Counted from the first letter of the stretch, positions 29,686 to 39,716 are shown. The stretch: 64,000 bases of DNA from Pseudonocardia sp. CNS-139 (GCA_001942415.1 MKJX01000228.1:54540-118539); one strand, 5' to 3'. The notes: a model not told the origin generated them from the sequence alone. A program made the numbers and translations.

Positions 29686-30492
29686 TCAGCCTATGGGTCC
29701 CGCGGCGTAGAAGGCGACGGCCGCGGCGGTCGCGACGTTGAGCGAGTCGACGCCGTCCGCCATCGGGATGCGCACCCGCACGTCCGCGGCCGCGAGCGCC
29801 TCGGGTGTGAGACCGGGCCCCTCGGCGCCGAGCAGCAGCGCCACCCGCTCGCCGGCCAGGCCGCCGCCGCCAGCGGGACGGCGCCCGGGAGAGGGGTCAG
29901 CGCGGCGACGCGGAACCCGGCCGCGCGCAGCGTCCCGAGCGCCGCGGGCCACGGCCCGGGCAGCGGCGCGAACGGCACCCGCAGCACGTGCCCCATCACA
30001 CCCGGACGCTGCGCCGGTAGAGCGGGTCGGAGCAGCGCGGGCCGAGCAGCACCGCGTCGACGCCGAGCGCGGCGGCGTTGCGGAAGAGCGCGCCGAGGTT
30101 CTCGTGGTCGCCGACCCCCTCCAGCACCGCGACCACCCGCGCCGTCCGCAGCAGCGCGCCCACGTCCGGCACGGCGGCCCGGTCGGCGACGGCCAGCACC
30201 CCGCGGTTGAGGTGGAACCCGACGACGGCCGCCATCGTCTCGGCGTCGGTGCTGAAGGCCGGCACCGGCAACCCGGCCAGGTCGGCGCCCAGCTCGTCCA
30301 GCCGGCGCGGCACGCCGAGCAGCGACCGGACCGGGTAGGGCGAGTCGATCAGCCGGCGCACCACGACCACTCCCTCGGCGATCACCAGCCCGCGCCCGCC
30401 CGGCCGGTCCGGGCGCGGTCCGCGGTGGTCAGGTCGCGGTAGTCGTCGACGCGGGGGTCGGCCGGGTCGTCGACACGGGAGATGGTGGCCAC
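29686..30492 (-). CDS. TrmH/SpoU-family RNA 2'-O-methyltransferase
   Basis: SAM-dependent RNA ribose methyltransferase with the knotted SPOUT fold, ~268 aa. The GTG at 30492 (AGGAAG upstream) gives VATISRVDDPADPRVDDYRD. After a break near 30415 comes GLVIAEGVVVVRRLIDS, then the motif-1 segment VAVLEGVGDHENLGALFRNA (the usual D-x-NxGxxxRxA). Two more breaks lie near 29990 and 29870. The C-terminal knot reads VALLLGAEGPGLTPEAL and MADGVDSLNVATAAAVAFY, the diagnostic SpoU motifs 2 and 3. The target nucleotide is unknown. Corresponds to Rv0881. Confidence 0.9.
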
Positions 30493-30665
30493 GGCTTCCT
30501 ATCGTGAACGATCCCGATTCTGCGGCGAGCGGTACTGCTCGGTGAGTCGAGCGGTCATCCGGTCGGCCGTAGCGCGGGGATCACCGCCCATGCCACGGTG
30601 GACAACCGCCCGACCGAGCCGACCAGCGGTCCGGGCTCGGCCCGGGGGCAGGAGGCAGCACGCGC

Positions 30666-32173
30666 ATGGGCCAGGACGTCGACAGACGCACGTTCAGTCG
30701 ACGGGATCGACAGCAGTACCGGGCCAAGGTGCAACGCTGCCTCGACGTACTCGCCCTCATGCTGCGCGAGCACCCGTTCGCCCGGGACGAGCCGATGACC
30801 GGCATCGAGGTCGAGCTCAACCTCGTCGACCACAACCTGCAGCCGTCCCTGTCCGGATCGGACGTGCTCCACGCGATCGGCACCACCGAGTTCCAGTCCG
30901 AGCTGGGCCAGTGGAACCTGGAGCTGAACCTGCCGCCCCGGCCGCTGCCCGGCGACCAGTGGCGGCACCTGGAGCACCAGCTCCTCGACGAGCTGGCCAT
31001 CGCGCGTTCCAGGCCGTGGACTGCGGCTCGCAGCTGGCCGTGATCGGGATCCTGCCGACGCTCGAACGGCAGCACCTGGTCACCGAGGCCATCTCCACCG
31101 ACGGCCGCTACGAGCTGCTCAACGAGCAGCTGCTGGACGCCCGCGGGGAGCCGATCCGGCTGGACATCGCCGGCGACGACCCGTCCGGGCGGCACGGCGT
31201 CGCCCCGGAGCGGCTGATCGCCGACTTCGACTCGATCGCGCCCGAGGCGGCCTGCACCTCGATGCAGCTGCACCTCCAGGTGCACCCCGACTCGTTCGCC
31301 GGCTACTGGAACGCCGCGCAGTGCGTCGCGGGCGTGCAGCTCGCGATCGGGGCGAACTCGCCGTTCCTGCTCGGCTCGCGGCTGTGGGCCGAGACCCGCA
31401 TCCCGCTCTTCGAGCAGGCCTGCGACGTGCGCACGCCCGAGCTGCGCAACCAGGGCGTGCGGCCGCGGGTGTGGTTCGGCGAGCGCTGGATCACGTCCAT
31501 CCTCGACCTGTTCGCCGAGAACGGGCGCTACTTCCCCGCACTGATGCCCGTCACCGAGACGACCGACCCGATGGCCGAGCTGGCGGCCGGGCACGTGCCG
31601 GGCCTCGACGAGCTGCGGCTGCACAACGGCACGATCTGGCGCTGGAACCGGCCCGTCTACGACATCGCGGACGGGGTGCCGCACGTGCGCGTCGAGAACC
31701 GGGTGCTGCCCGCCGGGCCGACGGTCGTCGACATGGTCGCGAACGCACTCTTCTTCTACGGGCTGCTGCGCACGCTCGTGGAGTCCGAGCGCCCGCTCTG
31801 GAGCTCCATGTCGTTCGAGGCCGCGGAGGAGAACTTCACCACCGCGGCCCGGCACGGGATGGAGGGCCCGCTCTACTGGCCGGGCAGCGGCTGGATCCGG
31901 CCGGACGAGCTGGTGCTGCGCAAGCTGCTCCCGCAGGCCGCCGACGGGCTCGCGCGGTGGGGCGTGACGGGTGAGGTCATCGACCGTTTCCTGTCGGTGA
32001 TCGAGCGGCGGTGCGTCACCCGGCAGACGGGCGCGGCCTGGCAGCTCGACGCCGTCGCGGCGCTGGAGCAGGGCGGGGCCGGCCGGTCCACCGCGCTGCA
32101 CGGGATGCTGGAGCGCTATCTGGACCAGTCGGCCGCCAACGAGCCGGTGCACTCCTGGCGGCTCCCGGCCTGA
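30666..32173 (+). CDS. Glutamate-cysteine ligase-family (GCS2) protein
   Basis: ~503 aa ATP-dependent carboxylate-amine ligase of the GCS2 family. The ATG gives MGQDVDRRTFSRRDRQQYR; MTGIEVELNLVD and FQSELGQWNLELNLPPRPL are the ATP and glutamate-binding strands. A break near 31005 leads to GSQLAVIGILPTL, APEAACTSMQLHLQVHPDSF and NQGVRPRVWFGERWITSILD. The sequence is closest in pattern to the ~500-residue actinobacterial branch, not to the EgtA of ergothioneine synthesis or short YbdK. The acceptor amine is unknown. It is divergent from the methyltransferase. Confidence 0.82.
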
Positions 32174-32348
32174 TCGCGCCGGCCCCCGCAGCCGACCGTT
32201 CACGATCGCAAACCCTTTTCCCGTTCCGGCCCGGCGCGGGCGCCCCTTTCCTACCGTCGGGAGCGTGACGGCGGCCGCGCAGCGCCCGCGGTCCCCCGCC
32301 CGCAGCACCGCTGCGGCGCGATCCCCCCTGCCGTGAGACGGGAGCGCC

Positions 32349-32399
32349 ATGTCACGCGTCGAGTCCGCCCGCACCGTCCCCGGCCGCGTACGGCGGTGA
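32349..32399 (+). other. 16-codon upstream mini-ORF, possibly a coupled leader
   Basis: ATG at 32349 with GGAG 4 bases upstream encodes MSRVESARTVPGRVRR and ends in TGA overlapping the GTG of the next gene (GTGA). Such overlap can couple translation. The Arg-rich peptide is too short to assign, and it may instead be the displaced 5' end of that gene. The surrounding gap 32174-32348 shows no other gene. Confidence 0.3.
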
Positions 32400-33249
32400 C
32401 GCAGGTGGCCCGGTTCCGGCTCTTCGGCCGGCCCCCGGAGCCGGGGCCGGAGGGCCCGCCGCCGGCGTACGGGCTGCCGGTGTGGGGATCCGTCCCGACG
32501 GGTGAGAACGCGGCGGGCTCGCCGCCTGTCGGGGCCGGGAGCCCGTGGCCCCCGGCCCCCGGCGGGCCTGCCACCCGCGCCGCCCGGCCCGCCACCGGCG
32601 AGCCGTCCACCGACCCGCACGGGTTCCGGCCCGTGCCGTCCGCCACTGCGCCGTCATGGCCGCCCGGGGCCCGGCCGGTCGAGATGCCCGAGCCCGTCGA
32701 GGCCACCGCGCTGGCCGGGGCGTTCGCGCTCGACTACCTCTCCTGGGACGAGGACGACCCGGCGCGCCGCGGCCGGGTGCTGCGCGAGTACCTGACGGTC
32801 CCCGGCAACGACCCGGCGCATCTGGGCTGGTCGGGGCGGGGGCGCCAGCGCGCCGAGCTCGCGCTGCCGGGCCGGGTCACCCCCGACGCCGAGGGCGGGT
32901 GCTCGTCGACGTGCGGGTCCGCGTCACGCCCTACCGCGCGGTCGGCGAACGCGAGCCGCACCCCCCGGCCGCCGAGCCGGAGCCCGAGGCCATCGGGGTG
33001 CCCGCGGTCGCGCCCGCCCCCACCGGGCGCGGCTGGCGCAGCCTCGCGTCCTGCTGGATCCGGCTCAGCGTGCCCGTCGTGCTGGACGGCGGCCGGCTCG
33101 CGATCGACGTCTGGGAGGAGGCGCTCGGCGACGACCCGCCGCCCCCGGCACCGGCACCGCCCACGGCGGGCGACGACCACACGCTCGCCGAGGACGACGA
33201 CCCGCTCGCCGAGCCGGACCGGGGCTCCGAGCGCGGAGGTGTGTGGTGA
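32396..33249 (+). CDS. Unrecognised Pro-rich protein, first gene of the 32-36 kb cluster
   Basis: ~285 aa with one break near 32900. The N-terminal 100 residues are Pro/Gly-rich and probably disordered (PPEPGPEGPPPAYGLPVWGS). A predicted-folded segment follows (EATALAGAFALDYLSWDEDD then RRGRVLREYL). After the break a second folded part reads VLVDVRVRVTPYRAVGE and CWIRLSVPVVLDGGRLAIDV, with an acidic end. There is no signal peptide or membrane span. Its stop overlaps the next start by GTGA. The layout resembles accessory genes of actinobacterial conjugative-type clusters, but I cannot name a family. Confidence 0.5.
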
Positions 33250-33668
33250 ACCCGGTCCGCCCGCCTCTGATCGCCGGGGTCGCGCCCGGCTCCGGCACCA
33301 GCACGCTCGCCGCCGCCCTGCACGCGCGCGACGGCGGGGTGCTCCCGCAGCGCGTCGCGGGCGAGGCCGACGTCGTGGTCTGCCGGGCGGCCACCGTGCG
33401 GCAGGCGGCGGCGCTGGCGTGTTCCCCGGTCGGACCGCGGCCGGTGCTCGCCGTGGTGCTCGACGAGGCCGGCCCGGATGCGGTGGCGGCCCGGCTGGCG
33501 GCCGTCCGCGGGCGGTTCGGGGCCGTCGCGACGCTGCCGCACGTGCCGCACTGGGCCGGGCACGACGTCCGCGAGGAGGCGGCCACCGTGCTCGCGCTCC
33601 AGGGCACCTACCTGCTGGACCCGGTGCGGGCCTACGCGGCCGCGCTGCGCACCTGGTGGCCGCGCTGA
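33246..33668 (+). CDS. Small protein with a lysine-less P-loop-like motif
   Basis: 140 aa, intact. Residues 8-21 read LIAGVAPGSGTSTL, which has the shape of a Walker A loop, but the conserved lysine of GK(S/T) is replaced by threonine. The pattern VVVCRAATVRQAAALACSP and PVLAVVLDEAGPDAVAARLA alternates beta and alpha as in MinD/ParA-like folds, and a late LPHVPHW recalls their switch strand. It may be a non-hydrolysing relative of ParA/MinD ATPases. Overlaps both neighbours, so it belongs to one operon. Confidence 0.6.
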   Translation: MNPVRPPLIAGVAPGSGTSTLAAALHARDGGVLPQRVAGEADVVVCRAATVRQAAALACSPVGPRPVLAVVLDEAGPDAVAARLAAVRGRFGAVATLPHVPHWAGHDVREEAATVLALQGTYLLDPVRAYAAALRTWWPR

Positions 33669-33945
33669 CCGGCACGGGTGTGCTGGCCCGCAGCGCGCCG
33701 CCGATGGTGTCGCGGCCGGTCACCGACGGGCTGTGGCCCGGCCTGCGCACCGCTGAGAAGGCGCAGCCGCGCCGGGTCGAGCCCGTTCTCCTCGGCGAGC
33801 GGGCCCCGGAGCCCGCGCCGGATCCGGTGGACGAGCCGCCGGACGAGCCGGTGGTCCCGGCGCCCGCGCGGCCCGCCGACGACCTCGACGACGAGGCGCT
33901 GGAGGAGCTGCTGCTCGACCCGCCCCCCGTCCACTGCGGGGCTGA
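33656..33945 (+). CDS. Small hypothetical acidic protein
   Basis: The GTG at 33656 overlaps the preceding gene by 13 bases and encodes VAALTGTGVLARSAPPMVSR followed by a Pro/Glu/Asp-rich stretch (EPAPDPVDEPPDEPVVPAP) and DDEALEELLLDPPPVHCG. In frame it would run to 34009, inside the next gene, but a TGA one frame over at 33943 is the likelier end after one missing base. No known domain, membrane span or signal. Confidence 0.4.
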
Positions 33946-33948
33946 GCG

Positions 33949-35083
33949 ATGGCTGCCGCACGAAGCCCGCTCTGGGTGGCGCTGGCCGCCGTCGCCGGGC
34001 TGCTGGTGATCGGCGCGGCCCCGGCACAGGGGCCGGCGCCCGCCCCCGCGTCCGGGGTGAACGCCGACGCGATCCCGCCGGCGGCGCGCGACGTGCTGCC
34101 GCTGGTCGTCGAGCTGACGGCCACGCAGTGCCCCGAGCTGCCGCCGGTCTGGGTGGTGGCCCAGGTGCAGGCCGAGTCGGGCTGGGACCCCGGCCTGCAC
34201 GTCGGGCGCGGCGGCCCGGCCGGGCTCTACCAGTTCGGCGAGCGCAACTGGGAGGCCGCCGGCGGGCAGCCGTGGCCGTCCGACCCGCCGCCCGACGACG
34301 CCGACGTGCTGTCGCCCGAGGCGCACCTGCGCGTCGCGATCCCGTGGGTCTGCGCGAACCTGCGCGCGGTCACCGCGCACCTGAAGCAGGCCGGCAAGCC
34401 GACCGCCCCGCTCGACGCCATGCTCGTCTGCCACATCGCCGGCTGCGGCCGCGTCACCGGCAGCGCCACCGGCGTCCCGGCCGCGGGCGAGGCCGGCTGC
34501 GGCGAGCGCTGCGCGGAGATCGTCCGGCGCTACGTCGACGCGGTGCACGCCAACCTGGAGCGGTTCACGGCGCCGGCCGCGCCGCCCGCGCCGTCGGTGC
34601 CGGGCGCACCGCTCATCGCCCCCGCGGCCTGGACGGGCGGCGCCACCGGCTGCCGCCCGCCCGACCCCACCGGCGACGGCTGCCTCACCGGCGCACCCGG
34701 CACGGCCTGGAGTCGGCCGCGGCCGCGTTCGGGCCGTGGGTGGACGGGCCGGTGATCCGGTCCGCCGGCTGCTGGGACAAGCACGCCTGGAACCCGCGCA
34801 GCGACCACTCGCGCGGGCGGGCGTGCGACCTCTTCGCCACCTCCCCCGGCACGTTCGCCGAAGGCTCCGAGCTCGACGCCGGCTGGCGGATGGCCGACTG
34901 GTTCCGCAGCAACGCGGAGCCGCTGCAGGTCAGGTACCTGATCTGGCAGGGCCGGTACTGGGACCCCCGGGTCCAGGACCAGCCCGACGGCTGGGGCCGC
35001 CGCTACACGGGAGGCGGCGTCTACGCGTCCGCGACGCCACCGGCGGCCACTTCGACCACGTGCACGTCAGCTTCCGGGAGTGA
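33949..35083 (+). CDS. Secreted cell-wall hydrolase: transglycosylase SLT-like domain plus M15-type peptidase domain
   Basis: ~378 aa. The start MAAARSPLWVALAAVAGLLVI is a signal peptide/anchor. Residues ~45-190 form a lytic-transglycosylase-like domain with the catalytic-glutamate region VQAESGWDPGLHVGRGGPAG and LYQFGERNWE. After breaks near 34710 and 35030 a second domain shows the zinc-peptidase pattern of VanY/ARB_07466-like proteins: DHSRGRACDLFA (H and D ligands) and HFDHVHVSF (HxxH-type end). A two-domain murein hydrolase of this kind typically opens the wall for conjugation or secretion machinery. It lies in an operon with proteins of unknown function. Confidence 0.72.
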
Positions 35084-35087
35084 CGCC

Positions 35088-35684
35088 GTGACCCGCTTGC
35101 GAACGCCCCTGCTCGCCGCCCTCGCCGTCACCGCCGTGGCGCTCGGGGCCGTCCTCCTCACCGGCTTCGCCGGGCGCGCGGACGAACCGCCCTCCGGCGA
35201 CCCGCCGCCCGGCGCCGTGCTCAGCCAGGACGACCGCGCCGCGCTCGACGCCGCGCCCGTCCAGCGCGGGGCGCCGGCCCCGCCGGCCGACCCGGACGTC
35301 GACCTCACCGACCCGGACGCCGTCGCCCGGGCCTACCTCGCGGCCGCCCACTCGGTGCGGCCGGACGACGCCGGCCGCACCCACCTGCGCGGCGCCGCCT
35401 ACGCCGAGCCCGGGAGCCCACCGGCCTCCGTCGGGGTGGTCGTGGTGGACCCACCGCCGCCCGGCTCGGCGCGCACGGCCACCGTCACCGCATTGGAGCT
35501 GGCGGCCGTCGACTACGGCAACCGCCGCCGCGGCTACCGCGCCGAGCTCGGCACGGCCACCGGCCCGCCCGGCGGCACGCTCGTCGTCGGTCTCGTCGAG
35601 CGCTACGTCGTGCTCGCCCGCCAGCCGGACGACCGCTGGCTCGTGGTGGGCGACTCCCCCGACCTCCCGACGGGAGAGGACTGA
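35088..35684 (+). CDS. Secreted or membrane-anchored hypothetical protein
   Basis: 198 aa, intact. The GTG lies 5 bases after the hydrolase stop. An N-terminal hydrophobic segment (LLAALAVTAVALGAVLLTGF) is followed by a Pro/Asp-rich linker and a globular domain with DPDAVARAYLAAAHSVRPDD, TVTALELAAVDYGNRRRGYR and LVVGLVERYVVLARQPDDRW. The overall plan (anchor, linker, small alpha/beta domain) resembles NTF2-like or TraB/VirB8-like periplasmic domains of secretion systems; this is a guess. Overlaps the next gene by one base. Confidence 0.55.
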   Translation: MTRLRTPLLAALAVTAVALGAVLLTGFAGRADEPPSGDPPPGAVLSQDDRAALDAAPVQRGAPAPPADPDVDLTDPDAVARAYLAAAHSVRPDDAGRTHLRGAAYAEPGSPPASVGVVVVDPPPPGSARTATVTALELAAVDYGNRRRGYRAELGTATGPPGGTLVVGLVERYVVLARQPDDRWLVVGDSPDLPTGED

Positions 35685-36849
35685 TGGGCATCAACCTCGA
35701 CCAGCTCGAAGAGCTGATCCGGCGCTATCTGTCGGCCGGTCTCACCGCGATCGTCGTGGTCGTCGCGCCGGGCGCCGCCACCGACGGCGCCACCGACCCG
35801 GACATCCGCGTGATCGAGCCGGACAGCAGCGAGAGCGAGCCGACCACCCGGGCGCCCCGCCCGACGGCCGAGCCCGAGGACGACGAGGACGCGGCCGCGA
35901 CGCCGACCCGCACCCGGGAACCCGCCACCCGCGCTCCGTCCACGGACGAGGCCGAGGAGACCACGACCCGTCCGACCCCCCGCCGCACGCCCGAGCCGGA
36001 GACCACCCGCGAGCCGCGGACGACCCGCGAGCCCGAGACCACCCGGGAGCCCGGCGCGGCCCGGACCGGCGCCGCGCCCGCGCCCCGTTCCGAGGCGGAC
36101 ACCGACACCAACACCGACACCGAGGGCACCACGGCCGCCGCGCGGTTCGGCTGGGGCGAGCCCGTCCGCGAGGACGACTTCTCGGCCGGGCTCGGCCAGT
36201 GGAGCATCTACGACGGCCCCGGCCACGCCGGCCAGGGCATCCGCACGCCCGCCGCCGCGTCCACGGAGAACGGCATCCTGACGATCACCGGCAGCCCCGC
36301 GGGCACCACCGCCGGGATGGCCTGGAACCCGGGCCGGAAGTACGGGCGCTGGGAGGGCCGGGTGCGCGCCCCGGCGTCGGACGAGTCGTACAACGCGCTG
36401 CTGCTGCTCTGGCCCGACGCCGAGGACTTCCCGGTCGGCGGGGAGATCGACTTCATGGAGATGCTCGACCACACGCGGCGGACCACCGACATCTTCATCC
36501 ACTACGCGCGGACAACTCCACGGTCAACGGCGAGGTGGAGATCGACGGGTCGCAGTGGCACAACTGGGCCGTGGAGTGGACGCCCGAGTCGATCACGGCG
36601 TACGTCGACGGCGAGGAGTGGTTCCGCACCACCGACACCAGCATCTTCCCGCCGGGGCCCATGCACCTGTGCATCCAGCTCGACTGGTTCCCCGACGACG
36701 CGGTGGGCGCGGTGCGGGAGTCGGTCATGCACGTCGACTGGGTGCGCCAGTACGCGCTCGACGCACCGGGCGACGGCGAGGACGAACCGGCCGCCGACCC
36801 GCTCAGCCGGCTGCGCGACGCCTTCCGCCGGCTGTTCTTCGAGCGCTGA
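35684..36849 (+). CDS. Glycoside hydrolase family 16-like protein (copy 1, catalytic motif intact)
   Basis: ~388 aa. The N-terminal 30 residues (MGINLDQLEELIRRYLSAGL, then TAIVVVVAPG) do not form a typical signal peptide. A 110-residue Thr/Glu/Arg-rich linker has repeated TREP units. The GH16 beta-sandwich starts near GEPVREDDFSAGLGQWSIYD. The catalytic motif reads GGEIDFMEM, which satisfies ExDxxE. A missing G near 36508 separates it from NSTVNGEVEIDGSQWHNWAV and the end HVDWVRQYALDAPG. Such enzymes cleave beta-1,3/1,4-glucans. The odd N-terminus may be a small separate gene fused by a lost stop. Confidence 0.75.
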
Positions 36850-36903
36850 CGGTCGCGGCTGCTCTCAGCGTCAGCACAGTCGCCCCGGCCTAGCTTCGCC
36901 CTC

Positions 36904-37841
36904 GTGGCCGACACGCAGCAGTTGCCCACCCCCGTCCCGCCCGAGCCGCCACCGCCGCCGTCGAACCGGCGCCGGCTGCTGATCGTGGGCGCCGCCGTCC
37001 TCGTGACGGCCGCGCTGGTCGGCGTCCTGACGACCGTCGTGACGGCGCCGACCGCACCGACGTCGGTGGCGACGGGCCCGGGCGGCACGTCGGCGGCGCA
37101 GCCGGGCCCGGCCGCCCCGCGCGAGCAGGACGACCCGCTGCGCCCGGAGGGCCGGTCCACGCTGAACCCGGACGACCGCTCCGACACCGAGGCGGCGGTG
37201 CGCTACAACTGGCCGCTGGTCGCCGACGACGAGTTCGACGGCTCGGCGCTCGACGAGTCGCACTGGGACACCTACACCGGCGAGACCAGCGACGACGTCG
37301 GCCGCCACGACCCGCGCAACATCTCCGTGGCCGACGGGATCATGACGATCACGAGCCACGGCAAGTCGTCGGCGGGGATGGCGTGGGAGCCCGGCCAGCT
37401 CTACGGCCGCTGGGAGGTGCGCGCCCGCGCCGAGCCCGGCACCGGCTACAGCGCGGTGATCCTGCTCTGGCCCGACGCCGAGGACTGGCCGGAGGGCGGG
37501 GAGGTCAACTTCATGGAGATCCCGAACGGCGCCCGCAACGAGACCAACTTCGTGCTGCACTGGGGCGAGGACAACAGCCAGGACGGCACGACCGTGCCGG
37601 GCGACTTCACCCAGTGGCACAACTTCGCCGTGGAGTGGACCCCGGACCACGTCGCCGGGTTCATCGACGGCCAGGAGATCTGGCGTTCCGACAACCCCGA
37701 CTCGATCCCGCCGCGGCCGATGCACCTGGCGATCCAGCAGGACATCGGCCCGTTCGGCAACGGGTGGGTGCCGGCGCCCGACGCGACCACCCCCGCCCAG
37801 GTGCGGATGCAGGTGGACTGGGTGCGGATCTACGGACCTGA
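36904..37841 (+). CDS. Membrane-anchored GH16-like protein (copy 2, altered catalytic motif)
   Basis: ~312 aa paralogue of the preceding gene. The cytoplasmic Pro-rich start is followed by one membrane span (LLIVGAAVLVTAALVGVLTT) and a Gly/Pro linker. The GH16 domain begins WPLVADDEFDGSALDESHWD. Its motif reads GGEVNFMEI: the two glutamates stay, but the middle aspartate is asparagine. The end is VDWVRIYGP. The frame as given continues through a terminator hairpin to 37938; losing one C would place TGA at 37839 right after YGP, which I take as the true end. It may bind rather than cleave glucan. Confidence 0.75.
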
Positions 37842-37858
37842 GGCGCCCCGGGAGAGCG

Positions 37859-37890
37859 ATCGGGGCCCTGGCGTTGGCCAGGGCCCCGAT
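37859..37890 (+). terminator. Strong intrinsic-type terminator after the GH16 pair
   Basis: ATCGGGGCCCTGG (37859-37871) and CCAGGGCCCCGAT (37878-37890) form a perfect 13-bp stem around a 6-base loop, followed by GCGTTTCCC. It lies 18 bases after the inferred stop of the second GH16 gene and closes the 32-37 kb run of genes. Confidence 0.85.
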
Positions 37891-37935
37891 GCGTTTCCCG
37901 AACTGACGCGCCGCTCCCACCACGAAGCGACGAGC

Positions 37936-37954
37936 TGAGGTTAGCCTACCCTCT
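37936..37954. promoter_or_regulatory. Orphan iron-box-like sequence
   Basis: TGAGGTTAGCCTACCCTCT matches 15 of 19 positions of the IdeR/DmdR box, slightly better than the one before the siderophore receptor. It lies between two gene 3' ends, with no start codon near on either strand, so its target is unclear. Confidence 0.4.
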
Positions 37955-37987
37955 CTTCGGGTCGCAACCCCGAACTCCGGGCGGCCG

Positions 37988-39420
37988 CTACCCGAGCAGC
38001 GCCTGGATCGGCCCGACCGCGAAGTACCCGGCGAACGCCGCCGCCACCACCCACATCAGCGGGTGCACGGCGCGGGCCCGGCCGGTGGCCGCGTTGAGCA
38101 CGACGTAGGAGATGAAGCCGGCGCCGATGCCGTTCGCGATCGAGTACGTGAACGGCATGACCACGATCGTCAGGAACGCGGGGAACGCGACGCGGAAGTC
38201 GACGAGGTCGATCTCCGTGATCTGGCGCAGCATCAGCGCCCCGACGATCACCAGCGCCGCGCGGCGGCCTCGATCGGCACCACCGTGTAGAGCGGCGTGA
38301 AGAACATCGCGAGCAGGAACAGCACCCCGGTGACGACGTTCGCCAGCCCGGTGCGGGCGCCGTCCGCGATGCCCGCGGCCGACTCGATGTAGACCGTGTT
38401 GGACGAGGCCGACGCCGCGCCGCCGGCCACCGCGCCCGCCGCGTCCACGACCAGCGCCGGCCCGATCCTCGGGAGCTGCCCGTCCGGGCCGATGAACCCG
38501 GCCTGCCGGCCGAGGCCGGTGACCGTGCCGAGCGTGTCGAAGAAGTCGGCGAGCACCAGCGTGAAGATCAGCAGCGCGACGGTCAGCAGGTCGACGCTCG
38601 TGAACGCGCCGAACGACACGGCGCCGACGAGCGAGAGGTCCGGCAGGCCGACCACGCTGTCCGGCAGCGCGGGCACCGAAAGCGCCCAGCCCCCGGGGTT
38701 GGCCGGCCCCTGCGCGCCGACCTGCACGATCGCCTCGACGACGATCGCGAGCACCGTCGTGACCGCGACGCCGATCAGGATCCCGCCGCGGATCCCGCGC
38801 GCCACCAGCAGCCCGGTGACGAGCAGGCCGACCACGAACACGAACGTCGGCCACGACGCGATCGAGTTCCCGATGCCGAGCCCGACCGGCACCGTGGTGT
38901 TGGCGGCGTCCGGCAGCCGGCGCACGAACCCGGCGTCCACCAGCCCGATGAGCGCGATGAACAGGCCGATCCCGACCGCGATGGCCGCCTTGAGCGACTG
39001 CGGCACCACGTTGAAGATCGCCGTGCGGAACCCGGTGGCCGCCAGCAGAACGACGATCAGGCCCTCGACGACCACCAGCCCCATGGCCTCGGGCCAGGTC
39101 ATCTGCGGCGCGATCGTGAACGCCACCAGCGCGTTGATGCCCAGCCCGGCCGCGATCGCGAACGGGTAGTTGACGATCAGCCCGAAGAGCAGCGTCATGA
39201 CGCCGGCCACCAGCGAGGTGACGGCCGCGACCTGCGAGACGCCCAGCACGTCGCCCAGCGCGTCCGGCTTGGCGCCGGGGCCCTCCGCCGAGACGCTGCC
39301 CAGGATCAGCGGGTTGAGCACCACGATGTAGGCCATCGCCACGAACGTGACGAGCCCGCCGCGCAGCTCGCGGCCGACGGTGGAGCGGCGTTCGGTCACG
39401 CGGAAGAAGCGCTCGATCAC
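37988..39420 (-). CDS. NCS2-family purine (guanine/hypoxanthine) permease, AzgA-like
   Basis: ~477 aa nucleobase:proton symporter. The ATG gives MIERFFRVTERRSTVGRELR, then GLVTFVAMAYIVVLNPLILG, the signature of the AzgA/GhxP branch. Further hallmarks are NYPFAIAAGLGINALVAFTI, ADFFDTLGTVTGLG and the Q/E-helix YIESAAGIADGARTGLANVV. One break near 38263 falls before the last four spans, which end VGPIQALLG. Imports purines for salvage. It is divergent from the DUF2530 gene. Confidence 0.9.
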
Positions 39421-39467
39421 GCGGACAACCTAGGACCCGGATGTTTCCTCCGCCGTACTCTCGGGGC

Positions 39468-39716
39468 GTGCACCCGCCCCCGCTGCCGCCGCGGCTCAGC
39501 CAGGTCCGCACGGTTGTCGTCGTCGGTTCCGTCCTGTGGCTGCTGGGCGCCGTGGCCCTGCTCGTCGCGGCGCTCGTCGGGGCGCACCCGCTGGACATCT
39601 GGTTCACCACCTGCCTCGCCGGTATGGCGCTGGGCGGGCTCGGGTGGTGCATCTACCTGTCGCAGCGCGCCGCCGCGCGGCGCGGGTCACGCGGGGCCCA
39701 GCGCGGCCTGGACTGA
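39468..39716 (+). CDS. DUF2530 family membrane protein
   Basis: 82 aa from the GTG at 39468; the frame is also open from an ATG at 39441, but the family starts at PPLPPRL. Two membrane spans (VVVVGSVLWLLGAVALLVAA and FTTCLAGMALGGLGWCIYL) are followed by a basic end, AARRGSRGAQRGLD, conserved in actinobacterial DUF2530 proteins. Function unknown. Its 3' end overlaps antisense with the MFS gene by 64 bases, which suggests the MFS tail is slightly overextended. Confidence 0.8.
   Translation: MHPPPLPPRLSQVRTVVVVGSVLWLLGAVALLVAALVGAHPLDIWFTTCLAGMALGGLGWCIYLSQRAAARRGSRGAQRGLD

Noticed and set aside
32396..37841. A full conjugative type IV secretion system or integrative element
   Set aside because: No relaxase, coupling ATPase, VirB4-like ATPase, integrase or attachment repeats are visible. 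Only the wall hydrolase and the P-loop-like protein hint at it, so it is kept as a question rather than a call.
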